The notes below the pieces were generated by a model. It saw only the letters and a program-made list of their open reading frames with translations, had not been told where the DNA came from and searched no databases. This document shows, in pieces, positions 23,661 through 36,867 of a DNA stretch of 64,000 nucleotides. The DNA comes from Tamarix chinensis (lineage: Eukaryota; Streptophyta; Magnoliopsida; Caryophyllales; Tamaricaceae). Both the position numbers and the translations under genes were made by a program. Each line of letters starts with the position of its first letter. Within the stretch, counting starts at the first letter, position 1. Location of the stretch: positions 56,050,638-56,114,637 of the forward strand of contig CM060177.1 in NCBI GenBank assembly GCA_030549775.1, written 5' to 3'.

Positions 23661-24685
23661 TCTTACAAGCTAACTAATGAGTTCATATTTTGACACATTT
23701 TATACCCTTATAATCTTAGTTTTTGGTAGTTTATTTAACTAATATAGGTGAATAATTATTGTTTTATGCTTAAGTGGTAAAAATTGTATAAATATTATTA
23801 TTTGAGCTAAAATAATATAAATTAAGTAAATTTAGAATAAAATATTATTTATTAATATTTATTTTATTTTATTTTGCATGTATTGTTTTTAAATAAAAGA
23901 AAAAAAAGAAATTGGACCTTTAGACCAACGGCCAAAGGCCCAAAGGCCTGGAACAAAAATAAAAAAAACAGACGAAGCCAAACGAGCCACAAGGAACACA
24001 GCGCACGAAACGAAAACAAAAATTAAAGAAAAGTCAGCTGAGGGCTGACGTGGAAAGGTAGGGCGCAGCAACAAAAAAAAAAAAGAAGCGTCGCACGATA
24101 ATAAATAGAGGAGCAAGGCACAGAAAGAAAAGTGTGGGCGGTAGAGCCAGGAGAAGGGCGAGAGCCTTCACAGGCTCGGGCGACGCGGAAATAGGCCGCA
24201 CGGGAGAGGAGCGACGCACAGACTTCGAGGTGTACGGCAGCACAGGTCGAAGCCTTCGTCAGCCGGAAGGAAAAAGAAAAAAAGAATATATTGCACGGAA
24301 ACCAAAGACAACCGAGAAGGAAGAAAATTAGGGAAGAATTTATACCGGTAGAATCTATTTCAGATAAAATTAATTTTTATCTGAATAAATTCTTGATCTT
24401 TTATCCAAAATTAATTCCGGTTATTTCTTTCTCTTATTTTTAATGTATATTTTAGATATATATTTCTGTGTAATTAATTCTATAATTATGACTAGCTGAT
24501 TATTTATTGTTAGGGAATAAATTGAAACCCTAGATTAGGATTTGAATTATAATTTTATTTTCTTTGTTTCGTGAGATTGTTTCTTGACTCTATGTTAATT
24601 GCTATCGTTTATATATATAATTCTGTCAATTATAGTTTATTTGGTGCATGCCTTGTTCTGGTTTCCTCATAAGTGACTGTATGTA
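23661..24685 (+). mobile_element. Probable decayed gypsy LTR or leader, left part
   Basis: A GC-rich patch (23900-24330) with GGCCCAAAGGCC-type motifs is followed by AT-rich sequence. LTR copy C (24686-29638) interrupts it, and it appears to continue at 29644. The continuation contains phrases typical of Athila-type retroelement leaders. No TSD or paired LTR was found. Confidence 0.3.
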
Positions 24686-24780
24686 TGTAACATCCCAAAA
24701 TTCACTAATTTTTTTTTTAAAACGGAAGCAATTAAGATAAAAACACTTAAAACCTGTGAATTCTGGGAATGTTACCGCCA

Positions 24781-24826
24781 CACTTCGTACCAAACCGGTT
24801 CTCTCCGATCGTTCCAATACCAAGTG
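24781..24826 (-). promoter_or_regulatory. 3'-terminal hairpin, copy C
   Basis: On the minus strand, arm CACTTGGTATTGGAAC pairs with GTTTGGTACGAAGTG. One mismatch, one bulge and four G-U pairs are present; the rest are Watson-Crick. It has the same place relative to the LTR end as in A and B. Confidence 0.6.
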
Positions 24827-25371
24827 CTAAGGCTAAAGAAAATATTCAAATTAAATTCAAATTAACAATTCATAAAAGGATTCGAAAGATCATACAACAA
24901 AATCAGAGTACGAGAAATTAAGAGTTAATTACAATACCCTTGAAGTTTCAAATAACACTTGTAACTTCTAAATAGAAATAAATTTAAACAAGATAAAATC
25001 CGATGGGTCAAATTCCGGATTGCCTACTCACTCAAGTCAGGCCTGCCACCCCAAAACAGTCTCTGATCTTAAACCTGCACAAGAGGTCTGCTCCCCACCA
25101 TCAGTGGATCATCACAGGACCCATCAACCAAGGTAGTATCAGTACAGGTCCAGTACTGAGTAAGGTGACTTGATCACTAAGGCCAACACATAAATACATA
25201 AATCATGCAGGACGTAAAAGAGAATATTCAACATAACAACATAAAGGCATATGAACAATTCAGGTAAAAGTACAAAGGCCCATGAATAATCCAATTCAAT
25301 TACTTAATTAATCTCTGATCAAGATTCGATTCACACCATACTTTTATCAAATCCATGCGAGTACGGAAGCC

Positions 25372-25680
25372 CCCACTATTATAGCCGATGGATCGGAGGC
25401 ACATAGGGTATCATACCCTAACCACTATTATAGTCGATGGATCGGAAACACATAGGACTACGCGTCCTAACCACTATTCCTAACTGGTGGATCGGTTGGC
25501 TCCGGCTCGCATGGTATTCCACTGTAAGTAATTAGTATCTTTTAAGCATTTCAGCAAAACTCAGGTTTGTGTTTGTTGAGCTCGGGAACCCCCACTATTA
25601 TAACCGGTGGATCGGTGACACATAGGACATCATGTCCTAACCACTATTATAACCGGTGGATCAGTTGGTCCCGTCTCAAC
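25372..25680 (-). repeat. Alternating dyad-motif array, copy C
   Basis: Two groups of motifs near CCACTATTATAACCGGTGG (+ strand reading). The intervening second dyads are perfect or nearly perfect: TAGGGTATCATACCCTA, TAGGACTACGCGTCCTA and TAGGACATCATGTCCTA. The dyad symmetry is kept although the bases differ. Confidence 0.75.
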
Positions 25681-26436
25681 GATCTTCCACTTTAGATCAT
25701 TAATGTTTTAAGTATCTTATTCAGAAGCTTTCACCCTGGACATGCATAAATCATCACGCATCACAAATCATAAAATTCCACCATCATAATTATACTTTAA
25801 TCACCATATATTCGTGATAACACAAAAACCCTAATCAGTCACACCAAACCCTAATTAACCACAACAACCCTTAGTTAATCATTCCAAACCTTAATTCAAT
25901 CTCCTCCGTACCCTTAATTTGCTCCACATGCTATTTTTCATCCCAAGTGCTCAAACACCCAAACAAAACTTACATTACCTTCCTTACATCCCAAATTAAC
26001 TTTCCACACATAAATTTCATACCCATGCAAACATTAATCTCCCCATGCAAACCTTCGAACCTTTTTCATGCAAACCCTAAAATTCCACGTGAAACCCTAA
26101 ATTCAACCATGCAAATCCTAATACCGCCATACAACTATAATTACCACCATAAAAACCTTAACATCATCATACAAACCCTAATACCAACAGACATCCATTA
26201 ATACCACCAGGCAAACCCTAGATTCTGTCATACAAAACCCTAAATTCAAACCATATAATACCCAAAGATTTGTCCATACCAACCCTAAATTCAAACCATA
26301 AAGATTCTTCCATGCCAAACCCTAAATTCAATCCACACAAAACCAAAGACTCATCCTTACCAAACCCTAAATTCAAACCATACCAACCCAAAGATTCAAA
26401 TCATATAAAACCCAAAGATTTGTCCTCATAATACAA

Positions 26437-26965
26437 TTGATTAGATTCTCCCCTTTCATAACCACAAATTATATTCTCCCATACAAGACCATAAGTTAGA
26501 TTCTTCCACATAAAATCATAAATTAGAACCTCCCAAGAAAAACCATAAATTGGATTCCCCCAAACAAATCATAAATTAGATTATCCCCTATAATATCATA
26601 AATTACATTCTCCCAAATAACATCATAAATTAGATTCTCCCAAACAAATTATAAATTAACTCTCCCAATCAAATCATAACTTAAATTCTCCCATATAATA
26701 TTATAAATTACATTCTCCCAAATAACATCATAAACTAAATTCTCCCAAACAAATTATAAATTAACTCTCCCAATCAAATTATAACTTAAATTCTCCCATA
26801 TAATATTATAAATTACATTCTCCCAAATAACATCATAAACTAAATTCTCCCAAACAAACCATAATTTAATTCTCCCAATCAATCATAAATTAAATTCTCC
26901 CATATAATATCATAAATTAAATTCTCCCAAATAGCATCATAAACTAGATTATTCCTTATAAAACC
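26437..26965 (-). repeat. Tandem repeat of about 27-bp units inside LTR C
   Basis: About 19 units of the type CATAAATTAGATTCTCCCAA on the + strand. Groups of four to five units (about 117 bp) are themselves repeated, seen as recurring blocks with CATATAATATTATAAATTAC. Copies A, B and D do not show this expansion. Confidence 0.8.
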
Positions 26966-27242
26966 ATAAAATTTAGGTCAACTCACTTCCCTTAGTCAAC
27001 TTCTTTCCCCATCCTACTTTTCATCTTTTCTCCCACACAAACCACACCGACGTCCTCTCATGCATGTCTTACAAGGTCACAACACATATTGTCACATGCA
27101 TGTAGCACACATGCCATACAAAAACATACTTCAACTCTAAGTCATACCATATACGAAATAATTAATAATGACAAACATAGAATACATAGCATACAAAGCA
27201 CATAATGCATATAAGCACATAAAAGGCCTTAGCACCCCTTAC

Positions 27243-27296
27243 CTAAAACAACACCGGTCTTGGAGCACGCTCCTACGCCTCCTTAAGGTTTTGACC
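27243..27296 (-). promoter_or_regulatory. Exon-like conserved block, copy C
   Basis: Minus-strand text AGGAGCGTGCTCCAAGACC followed by GGTGTTGTTTTAG/GTAAGG. The 3' (donor-like) edge is intact, but the acceptor-like edge and first nine or so bases seen in A, B and D are missing. The start given is approximate. Confidence 0.4.
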
Positions 27297-27629
27297 AAAT
27301 AACAACTTACTAATACAAATAACATTAATAAAATTCTAACTTTGCTAAAGATATAGAAATAACATAAATATGATAAAGGTTGATAATATAGGGTTAAATA
27401 CTTTACCCTAATAATAATAATGATACTAAAATAATATCAATGAGAATATAAATAAGAATAATAATAGTAACAATAATAATAACAATAAAAAGGACATTAT
27501 TCAAAAATAAGGTGAAATAAATGCTTCGGCCCCTTTTCCAAGATAATACTAATAATAAAATAAATAATCAAATTTAGTAGTAGTAATAATAATAATAATA
27601 ACAAATTTAGTAGTAGTAGTAGTAATACT

Positions 27630-27633
<4 letters not shown>

Positions 27634-27694
<61 letters not shown>
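27634..27694. repeat. (TA)n microsatellite in LTR C
   Basis: About 30 uninterrupted TA units in the AT-rich part of the LTR, equivalent to the ATT runs of copies A and B. Confidence 0.95.
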
Positions 27695-27695
<1 letters not shown>

Positions 27696-28589
27696 TTATA
27701 ATATAAAAGGAAATAGTACTAAAAATGATAATATATTAGTAATAATGTTAAAATGCTAATAATAGTAATAAAAGGCAAAAGCTGCGAGGCTTAATTAAAA
27801 ATTTAGGTTTCTACGCCTCCTGAAATAATTGCACTATTAAATAATTAATTACACTAATAATAATAATATTAATTATATTATTAATAATAATAGTAAACGT
27901 GTACTAATTCTATTGAATAACTAAAACTCGAGAATAATAGTTTTTCTAACTCAAGAATACTCCCAAACCTGTAAAGAAGATTTAACCATTAGATTAAAGT
28001 TGATAAAAAATAATAATGATAATTATAATAATAATAATTAGAATCGAATTAACATTAAAAATTAGGATAAAAGCATAATAATTATCAATAAATTGAAAGT
28101 AAGTGTTTAAAAGATCTAGGGTTTCACCTTGAGTTGGAGGGTATGGGTGGAACCGGCGATGGTTCCCGGAGGTGGCCGGAAAATGGATCTAAGAGAGGTA
28201 AAGATGAAGAAAAAGAGGGAAGAGGAAAGGAGAAAAATAAAATAAGCTTATGGTTCGGTGGAGGAGACTTAGAAGGAGATATTCGGTGGTTTAGAAGGTG
28301 GTAAAAGCGGCGGATTTGGTGGTGGATGGTGGTTTAATGTTTCGGGGTGGAATTTTCTGGCGAGAGGACTAGCCAACTTTGCACGATTATGGAGGCTTGT
28401 ACAAGGTGAATTGAAGGTCGTAAATGGTTTAGTTAATTAGAGGGTGTTGCAGGGAAGATATTAAAATGGAGAAGAGGCGTTGAGGTTAGCTAAACACAGA
28501 GAACAAGGTGTCTAAAGGGGCGGTGGCGGGCGGTTTTCACTTAGGGTTTCGAGAAAGAAGAAGCTTCAAAAACGTCCACAACTAAGCTG

Positions 28590-28595
28590 TTTATA
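28590..28595 (-). promoter_or_regulatory. TATA box of LTR copy C
   Basis: TATAAA on the minus strand (context CTCTATAAACAGC), about 1043 bp from the LTR start. It corresponds in order to the boxes of A, B and D. Confidence 0.5.
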
Positions 28596-29638
28596 GAGTT
28601 TAGATGGTTTAATAGGGTTTTGGAGATCATCAGGATATTATTGGATTCTAGGGTTTGCGCGGCCGCTGGCAGAAATCGGCCGGCGACTGCTTGGGTTGGG
28701 TTGAAATTTCGAGAAGTAATAGAGAGGGAACGAGTGAGAGTGGAGGATAATTGATCATGCCAAGCTCATGTGTGGGTCGAGAGGAAGAAAAATAAGGGTG
28801 AATCGGGCGGTCAAGTTCCGCGTAGCCGTCGCCGCCATTATCGAGCGCAGGAGTTGCAGCAACGGCAACGGAGGAGAGAGGAGGAAGAAGAAAGGAGGAA
28901 GGGCGTGGGCCGGTCGGCCAGGAAGGAAAAGAAAGAGGTGAACTGGGCCGGTCGCGCCGGTTACGTCGTTCATTAAATGAGACGACGCGTTGAGAGACGA
29001 GAAGGGGGGAAACGCAACGCGTAGAGGGGCAGAAGAAGGGCGACGCCGCGCGGGCTGGGCCACGGGAAAAGAAGAAGGGAAACTAGGCCGCGAGTTGGCC
29101 CAGTTCGGCGAGAAGAAGAGGAAAAAGAAAAAGAAGAAAAGGAAAGAAAAAGGAAAGGAAAAAGGAAGAAAGAAAAAGAAAAAGGAAAAAGGAAAGGAGA
29201 AAAATAATTAGGTTAGGGCAAATTAAATTAATCTAAATATTTAGGATATTTAAAAATAATAATATTTAAATAAAATAATCTTTAAATCCCTTTTTAAGCT
29301 AAATTAGGATTTTTAAAAGATTTTTCATAAATTCCATTTTAATTAGCAAAATACCCTAAATTTCTCCAATTAAATTATTTATAAAGTTATTATTAATTTC
29401 AAACTATTTTCTCCTTCTTATTTTAAATCAAATAATTTATTTAGTTAATTCCCAAATTAAAATATTTAACTAGTTAAAATACCCAAATTCATCCTAATTA
29501 AAATACTTATAAATTTATTCTTGATTTGTCCTCATTAATTTCCTTTTATTTTAAATAAATTAATATACTTAATTAACTTTTATAATAAAACCTCATTTAA
29601 ATATACTATTCAAAATTAGAAATTTTTGGGGCATTTCA

Positions 29639-30385
29639 ATGTAGGATTATTTGCCTGCTCGGTGGACATCTAAATATACTAGAATCTATATGTATAAATT
29701 GCAGCTAGGTTAGATAACAATTCACCTAATAGTTTTGTGATTCTAACCGAAGTAGTAAAACGTTTCGATATGGGTGGGTCAAGGAAAGGAAATACAGCTA
29801 GACATGCGTTGTGTACTAGTCTAGGTACTTAGATTGACAGCCTTCCACTTACACTTAATGCATTAAATCTAGTTAAATATAGGAGTCGCTTGTTGTTGTT
29901 ATACTGCTAGTATTTAATAGGGTTAATATGGGCACATTGTCATATTAATTAATTAAGGGAAGTAATATAAGGTGTATGGACCTGCGTTTGGTGTACAACT
30001 TGGTCGATCTCATTTTTATGATTAAAAGATGACTTAGAAATAAATATTATATTACGACCTAATCTAGTGGTGGATTTTGATTTCCCAAACATATTTCTCA
30101 TATCTGCGGTTTCCCATTATTTCCCATTATTTTTATTAGTTTAGTTTATTTTATTTTATTTACTCCTTTTATTATTATTTTTATAACCCCCATTAGTATT
30201 TTTCTTATTTATTTATTCTATGTTTGTTAGGATTTTTATTTTTAGTTTTGGTTTTATTTTCAAGCTAGTTAAATAGAGGTGAGCCCTCTCAATCCCCGGC
30301 TAGAACGATACCCTTATTTACCAGTGCTACAATTGACACCAAGAGGGTTCAAATTGTGTGCTGGTTACGGCCACACCACTAACCT
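29639..30385 (+). mobile_element. Probable decayed gypsy LTR or leader, right part
   Basis: Continuation of 23661-24685 beyond copy C. It contains GTTTGGTGTACAACTTGGTC, then GTGCTACAATTGACACC near 30331 and GCTGGTTACGGCCACACC near 30360, which resemble the text before the primer-binding region of Athila-like elements. No coding domain follows. Confidence 0.3.
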
Positions 30386-33300
30386 ACAAAGACCATTGCC
30401 CAATGAGTAAGTAGGGGCCTATGGAAAGGAAGTATTTAGTACAATGGTAGTGAGTAACCCATAATACAAAACTAATATTAAAAACCTACATGAAATACAT
30501 AAAAGGCATCATAATAATACATGGTATAACATGTTGAGATATCCATGCGATGATCAAAATACGATAATCATATAAGCTAAACAATAATCATCAAAGCCAC
30601 ATACTCTTCATACTTGTTCATTTAGAATATAAAGAAACCTATCAACCAAGCATAATAGAGATGCTCTTTGAAATAATAATTATAATCAATATCAACATAA
30701 TAACCATATCTTTCAAAATATATCTCATATATCAATATCAAAACCAATATTATCTATACCACCATAGGTAGGGCTCACAAGTAAAATACTAAATAAATCC
30801 ATAACACTATAGGTAGGGCTCAAAGGTATAATACCAAACACAGGTCGGAACAAAGGCTGCTACTAGACCACGGGTAAGCATGAAGACTATTGCTAGACTA
30901 CAAGTAGGTATAAAGGCTACTATCAAACCATAGGTAGACACAAAGGCTACTACTACATGAAAGTTTCTACCAAACCATAGGTGAGCATGGAGGCTGCTAC
31001 CAAACCATAGGTAGGAACAAATACTACTACTGACCTATGTAATAATCATTTCAATTCAACAATAATCATTTCCATTTTTATTTACTTAATGGAAAATCAT
31101 ATCAATGTAGAGATACTAAGGTACACCGGTCATACTGGCACACTAAGTCAACAAAATATTCTAACAACTATCAACTCGAGGACACTAAGATACGCTGGTT
31201 GTATAGGCACACGAAGATAATACATTTTCCTATCAACAAGTACATATAATACATAAGTATACATACCCTTTATAAGTCTGTAAAGCTAACCATAGTAAGA
31301 TATAAGGCTTAACTAGGGCACTAAAGCACATTAGTGAAAATCCATAATCAACCGTGAGATAAACCGCATCTTTAGGATAGCTACCCCTGAAAAGCCACAA
31401 TTTTTTATCTTGAGGTCTTTCACTTTAAATATTAGTATTTTATTTAGGTGACCAAGAGACTACATATCAACAACATAATCCAACTTTCCTACTTAACCAT
31501 TTTTACTCATATCCAATTATTCAAGACAACTATAAGTCAAGTTAATACTAAGGTTAACATACACACACACACACACACACACTAAGGTTATCCTAGGCTT
31601 AATAATTCACATTTAGGCACTTTAGGGTGAAAATGATCAAAATACTCTTAAGGCCAAAATTACCACATTATCATCCATTCTAACTACTAATTTCATTTTA
31701 TTTATTTGTCATAAAAAGCCTAAAACACAATGATGAAATTATATAACTTGTTAATAATTTATTAGATATGCTAAAAGACCATTTTTCTCTTATACACAAT
31801 CTTGCACATAAAACTCTAACATGCATTTCTAGAACATCAAATCATGTTTTCCTATGCTCAACAATAAATAACACATATTGGGCATGCTTATCGAAATAAA
31901 TATTATAAATAAACTTAAATAACCAAATAGCCTCTAGGGAACATAATAGTAATAATTATGTTAAAGATGTGCATACCATATTAGATGTACATGACATATA
32001 TAATTTATTTCTAACATTAAACCCATTTTAACATGCTTTTATACACGAAATAATTTATACAATTCAACATACTCCATTTTATCAAATTTCATGCTAATAC
32101 TGTTAAGAAAATAATTACACAGTAATAAACATGCTTAATAAAATTTGCACATCAAAATCCTAATGTGCTATCATATGATATATGAATATTTTAGTAAAGT
32201 ATACCTTGATTTCCAATAAAAGGACAATTTATCAGCAGTCTGCTAAAAATTATTGGACTCTGCTAATCAAACTTTTGTAACTAAAAATAACACCACATTA
32301 ACCATATTAATATTTAACCAATAAAATAATAATTTTTTATTAAAAAATTTATTACCCAAATGATCCTAATGTTAAAAAGGATTATACATTTAAATGGAAA
32401 CTCATGTTTCCCATGTAACATAAGTTAGGCAAGTGTATGGAGGGTTTTGGTGGTGGTTGGCTAGTTGGATGGAGGTAATGGCTGAGGGCGCACGACAGTG
32501 TTTGGAGATGGCGATGAAGATAGGGAAAGTTGGCAAGTGGTTGGGCAGAGCTTTGGTGGTGTGGGGCAATAGGTAGGGGAGATAAAGGTGGTGCCAAGTT
32601 GATGGTCAAAGGGGGAAGGTGCTTGGTGATGGTTGGAGTTGGGATGAGGGATGGCTGTAGTAGGGATGGAAAGATTGTGGTGGTGGTTGGCATTACAAGG
32701 AGGTGGGTCGTGGTGGTGAGGTGTTGGTTAATAGTGAAAATGTAGGGGCATGAGCTATGGTTGGCATGGTGGTGCACTGGCGTGATGCAAAAGAAGGGCA
32801 ACAAGGAGAAGGTGATGTATGGGTTACAAGGTAGAGGAAAAGAGGCACACTGATAAGGTCATGCATTAGTGCATAATTGTGCGAAGAAGGAGGAAGAAAA
32901 AAGTTTTTTGGGGTTGGTTTTGATAGGAAACAAACATGGAATAGAGTGAGAACAAGGGTTGTGTTTGAACAAATGAAAAAAAGGAGGAGGTATATGCATG
33001 TAGGAAGTTAGGGGTAGAAGAAGGTAATGGAAAGGGGTGAATGCAGGCTAGCAAAAGCCATCATGGTTAGTGGTAGAGGAGGTGCAAAAGGAGAAAAGGA
33101 AAGGAGGGGCATGCATCAGGGAGAGTGCAAGGGATTGTTTGGTTAGAAGAGGGAAGGAGAAGTCGATGTGCATAGGGGTGGTGTAAAGGCATGTTGGGAT
33201 GGGGCGATGTAGACATGGATGGGGAAGAAGTGTGGAGGCATAGGAAGGTATAGGAGGTTGGACGGGGAAAAGGAGAGGCATAGGATTTATTTAGCTAGAA

Positions 33301-33793
33301 GAGGAAAGCAAAAGTTAGCGTGCATGGTGTGCTAGGGCATTGTAGGGGTGTGTTTGGGATGGTGTGAAGGGGGTGTTTGGTTCATGTAGAGGTTGGTCGA
33401 GGGAGAAGGAGAAGAAAAGAAAAAAAAGTAGGCTAAAGCACATAAGAGAAAAATAAAGAACAAAAAAGGGGAAAGAAAAAGAAATAAAAGGAAAAAGAAA
33501 ATCAATTTATGGTTAGAATTATAATTAGGATTAGATATAGGATTATAGTAAAATCAATTTATCTTAGTTTAGGACATCCGATTAGAAAAATAAATTGGGT
33601 AGAATTTATCAATTTAGGGTGGTTTTAAATAAAAAAAGGCTAAAATAAATAGGATAATTTTTATTTGAGAATTTATTTGGGTTGGTGGGTCAAGGGTTAA
33701 CAAATATAATTAAGCTAAAATTTAATTTTTAGGTTATAGATAAAAGGCTAACCATTCAAAATTAAGGTTAGAAAATTTTGGGGAGCTACTATA
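30386..33793 (-). mobile_element. Diverged LTR-like element J, related family
   Basis: Read on the minus strand, the order resembles the main LTR family: a terminal phrase at about 33770-33793 (GGGGAGCTACTATA on the +), a long A/G-rich tract (33370-33500), a GGTGG-rich segment (32420-33360), an AT-rich part, and a tandem array near 30750-31030. The other end is not clear and no TSD was found. The G/T-rich stretch produces several open frames that I regard as artefacts. Confidence 0.4.
30750..31030. repeat. Tandem repeat of about 32-bp units in element J
   Basis: About eight imperfect units of the type CTACTACCAAACCATAGGTA followed by GGCACAAAGG. They occupy the place where the main family carries its dyad array, but the motif is unrelated. 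A shorter repeated phrase (GGTACACCGGTCATACTGGC) follows at about 31110-31210. Confidence 0.7.
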
Positions 33794-33869
33794 AAAAAAC
33801 TAAAATTTTCAACTAAAAGTTTATGTTTTCAGTGTAAGCATAATCCCAAAATAGTTGGGTGTTACCACC

Positions 33870-33916
33870 GTAATTGATATAAGTCTGACTTACTATAATA
33901 TCCTTATATCAATCAC
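33870..33916 (-). promoter_or_regulatory. 3'-terminal hairpin, copy E
   Basis: On the + strand GTAATTGATATAAG (33870-33883) pairs with CTTATATCAATCAC (33903-33916) over 14 positions with a single G-U type difference. The arm sequence is almost completely different from that of copy A, yet pairing is retained. Confidence 0.6.
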
Positions 33917-34589
33917 AAGGAAAAATTATTAGAGCATAAAACATGATAAATAGAAAATGTGATAAGATTCATCAACATAAATATAAGTTGGAGATTAACT
34001 CCAACTAAAATATTTAAAAATACAAAAAGGGATACCATGTATCTAAGAGTCTAAAAATTTATTCGAGTAAAACTAATATCTGGATAACACAACTCTATGC
34101 CTAAAACCTTGATACATAACATCACTCCTCAGTATATATGGCATCATAAGTAGTAAAATCATCCACTAGGTCCTCATCAACCATTTCTAAATCATTTACT
34201 CGTGTGGATGAGTAACACCCATGAAAAGGATGATCAACATGCTATATACTGAGTAAGGTAATATTACAACCAAGTAAAGGGCACAAATAATTATATAAGT
34301 TCATTTCAAGGAATAAACATGCACATGTATTAAAATAAAATGATGCTGAGTAAAAACTAATCTAGATCCCATTATTAGATATTAAATAATCCATTATTTT
34401 ATTTATATTGAATTTAGGGACCTCATTATTCTTAATATAATAGAACGGATTAAAGAACCTCTCATAGACAACACACTTAAGCCACTATTTATAACACCCC
34501 AAAAATTCACTACTAAAAAATTTTGTTTTATTAGAAGGGTAAACGGAAGCAAGTAAATCAACACTTGTGAATTTCGAGGATATTACCAC

Positions 34590-34636
34590 TATGATCAATA
34601 CAAGCTCGGCCCTCAACCGATCTCGTACTAACCACA
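34590..34636 (-). promoter_or_regulatory. 3'-terminal hairpin, copy D
   Basis: TATGATCAATACAAGCTCGG (34590-34609) pairs with CCGATCTCGTACTAACCACA (34617-34636) over 20 positions. Five differences are of the G-U type and one is a mismatch. It is the longest stem among the copies. Confidence 0.6.
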
Positions 34637-34939
34637 AGGCTAAAGAAGAATTAACAACCATTATAATTCAAACTCAAAACAAGGTTTCATAAAAGTATTA
34701 AAACATTCATAAGACAGAAATTAGAGTACGCAGAAAGGAGTTTACTATCCAGAGTACATAACTAAAATTCCTCAAAAGGAATAAAGGTTACAATACAATA
34801 AAAATAAAGTTTGAGTAAACTAGTACAACATAAAAGAACATAAAAAGTAAACCTGGCCATGGCGCTTTTGATCCCCAGGCTAAGTCCATGCTCAACTCTT
34901 AGCCTCGCCTGATTCCTCATAAGCATCGAAGGCATCGAA

Positions 34940-35052
34940 AAGAGTATCACCAACCTACACACACTCATAGGGGCCTTCTGCTCGTGGGAATGAGCAGCAC
35001 TTATGACACGGGTGGTCAATATGCTACGTACTGAGGAAGGTAACCATACAAC
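34940..35052 (-). promoter_or_regulatory. Conserved block near LTR 3' third, copy D
   Basis: Minus-strand text GTTACCTTCCTCAGTACGTA and CATTCCCACGAGCAGAAGG, ending GTGTGTAG/GTTGGTG at 34955/34954, matching A and B along its length. Confidence 0.6.
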
Positions 35053-35216
35053 TAAGGCCAATACACAAAGATACATAACACAAATATGATCATATAAATA
35101 GCATACCATCATTACAGATAGATAAAAGGCCAAGCTATAGTCTAGATCAACTAATTCTTTAAATCTTTGATCAATACTCATTTCACACCATTCTTATTAT
35201 CATTCTATGCAAGTGC

Positions 35217-35570
35217 GGGAGCCCCACTATTATAACTAGTGGACTAGAAACATACAGGGCATAACACTCCTGACTAATATTATTTCTGGTGGATTGGTCC
35301 CTAAGGCAAAGTGCTCTTGGCCACTATTATTCGTTGGTGGACGGGTCTAGCCCAAACTCTCATGGTATTTTACTATAAGGACTTAGTATATTTCCTATGC
35401 CTTATCATAATTATGTTTGGTTTGTTGAGCACGTAATCCCCCACTATTATAGCCAATAAACCGTAAATATATAGGACATAATGTTCTTGATCACTATTAT
35501 CATCGGTGGATCGATCTCTAGGGCACTCCGGCACCTGGCCACTATTATTCGCCGGTGTACCAATCTAGGC
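35217..35570 (-). repeat. Dyad-motif array, copy D
   Basis: Six or more diverged motifs on the CCACTATTAT..GGTGGA pattern, with spacers such as CAGGGCATAACACTCCTG. They are less regular than in A, B or C. Confidence 0.6.
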
Positions 35571-36805
35571 CCGACTCAACATTCTTCATCTTTAAATGGT
35601 TAGTATTTTAATCAACAAGTTTTCACCCTAGACATACATGTCACACTCCATCTACTCTTATTCTCCCAATAGGGCCCCATCCTATATCTTGACACTTTGC
35701 CCCTCCCAACACACCCCAACATCCTTTCCTTTTTCCCCTTACTCACACTAGAGGCCTAACACGTAAGTGTGTGGGTCAAGGCCCACTCCCCTACGCCTCT
35801 AAGTCCACTCACTACCTTATCCTAGGCTTTTCTTCAAAAACCCTAAATTTGGGCCAATGTGGCCCATCCTCCTCTACCTCACACAACTAAGGATGTTTTA
35901 ACACCCCACATATCTCCTCCCTTAGATTCAACCCTCATCCTTTTACTTTACTCCTCTAAGTACACGTGTGACCATAAAACCCTAGGTGACCACACCAAAC
36001 CCTAGCATCCTTCTTTTCCACATGTCATCCTCCATTTCTCACCTTCCACTCTTACTTTTCCATGATACCCATACTCACCCTACACATGACATTCCTCTAC
36101 CCTCATCTCATACTCCACTCTCCCTTAATTATTTTTACTTTCACCACCATCTCAAATTAGGGTTTTCCTCCCAAACCTTAGCCAGGTCTCATGTGCACCC
36201 TTATACTAGCCCATATACTATTTTTCACACTAAGCCTCCAATTACTCAAACAACTCTTTCTTTACCTTACTTACATCCCATAATAACTTTTCACACGTAA
36301 AGATCATCCCCCTACAAACTCTATCTACCCCATATAAACCCTCAAAGTTTTCATACAAAACCCTAGAATTCTCATACAAACCCTAGAATCTCCCATGCAA
36401 ACCCTAGAATCTACATGCAAAGTTCACCCACTCTTTTATTTTATTCATAGTTCCTTTTTATTTTCCCCTTCATGGATCATGAGATATTTGGGTCAATCCT
36501 ATATCCCATGGTTAACTCACTTCCCCGTGGTCAACTCACTTTCCATTTTCCTTTTTCATCCTTTCACCTCATATCATTACATTAAATATCCTAGTATGCA
36601 TGTCCTAAAAGTCCACATCACATAATATTATAATCACAACATATTCATATTATATACTTGCCATAAGAAAACACATGAGCATACCTCAATTCCAAGCTGC
36701 GCTACACATAAAATAGTTATAATAATAATCATAAGATATACAACATATCATGACACATGGAATACAAGGCACATAACACACATAGGGCCTTAGCTACATC
36801 CTTAC

Positions 36806-36867
36806 CTAATACGACACCAGTCTTGGAGCACGCTCCTATGCCTCCTTAGGGTTTTGACTGAGCTCAC
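36806..36867 (-). promoter_or_regulatory. 62-bp exon-like conserved block, copy D
   Basis: On the minus strand it is preceded by TTTGTCTCTTATAG and followed by GTAAGG. Contains AGGAGCGTGCTCCAAGACT. Length is exactly 62 bp, as in A and B. Confidence 0.45.

Larger units (their letters stand above)
24686..29638 (-). mobile_element. Solo LTR, copy C of the TGTAA..CCCC family (4953 bp)
   Basis: On the minus strand it begins TGAAATGCCCC, the same start as copy A, and ends GGGATGTTACA. Identical ATGTA lies directly outside both ends (24681-24685 and 29639-29643). Internal order on the minus strand is TATA at 28595-28590, CCACC/GGTGG-rich segment, candidate donor CTCAAG/GTGAAACC at 28128/28127, AT-rich part with a long TA run, exon-like block ending at 27243, tandem repeats, dyad arrays and terminal hairpin. 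C lacks the first bases of the exon-like block that A, B and D have. Confidence 0.88.

Noticed and set aside
32382..32804. 140-codon His/Pro/Thr-rich frame on the minus strand
   Set aside because: It lies in the GGTGG-rich segment of element J, the same kind of low-complexity region that gives false frames in the other LTRs, and no domain is visible.
34762..35181. 139-codon open frame on the minus strand
   Set aside because: It covers the conserved non-coding block of LTR D; the equivalent frame is broken in A, B and C.
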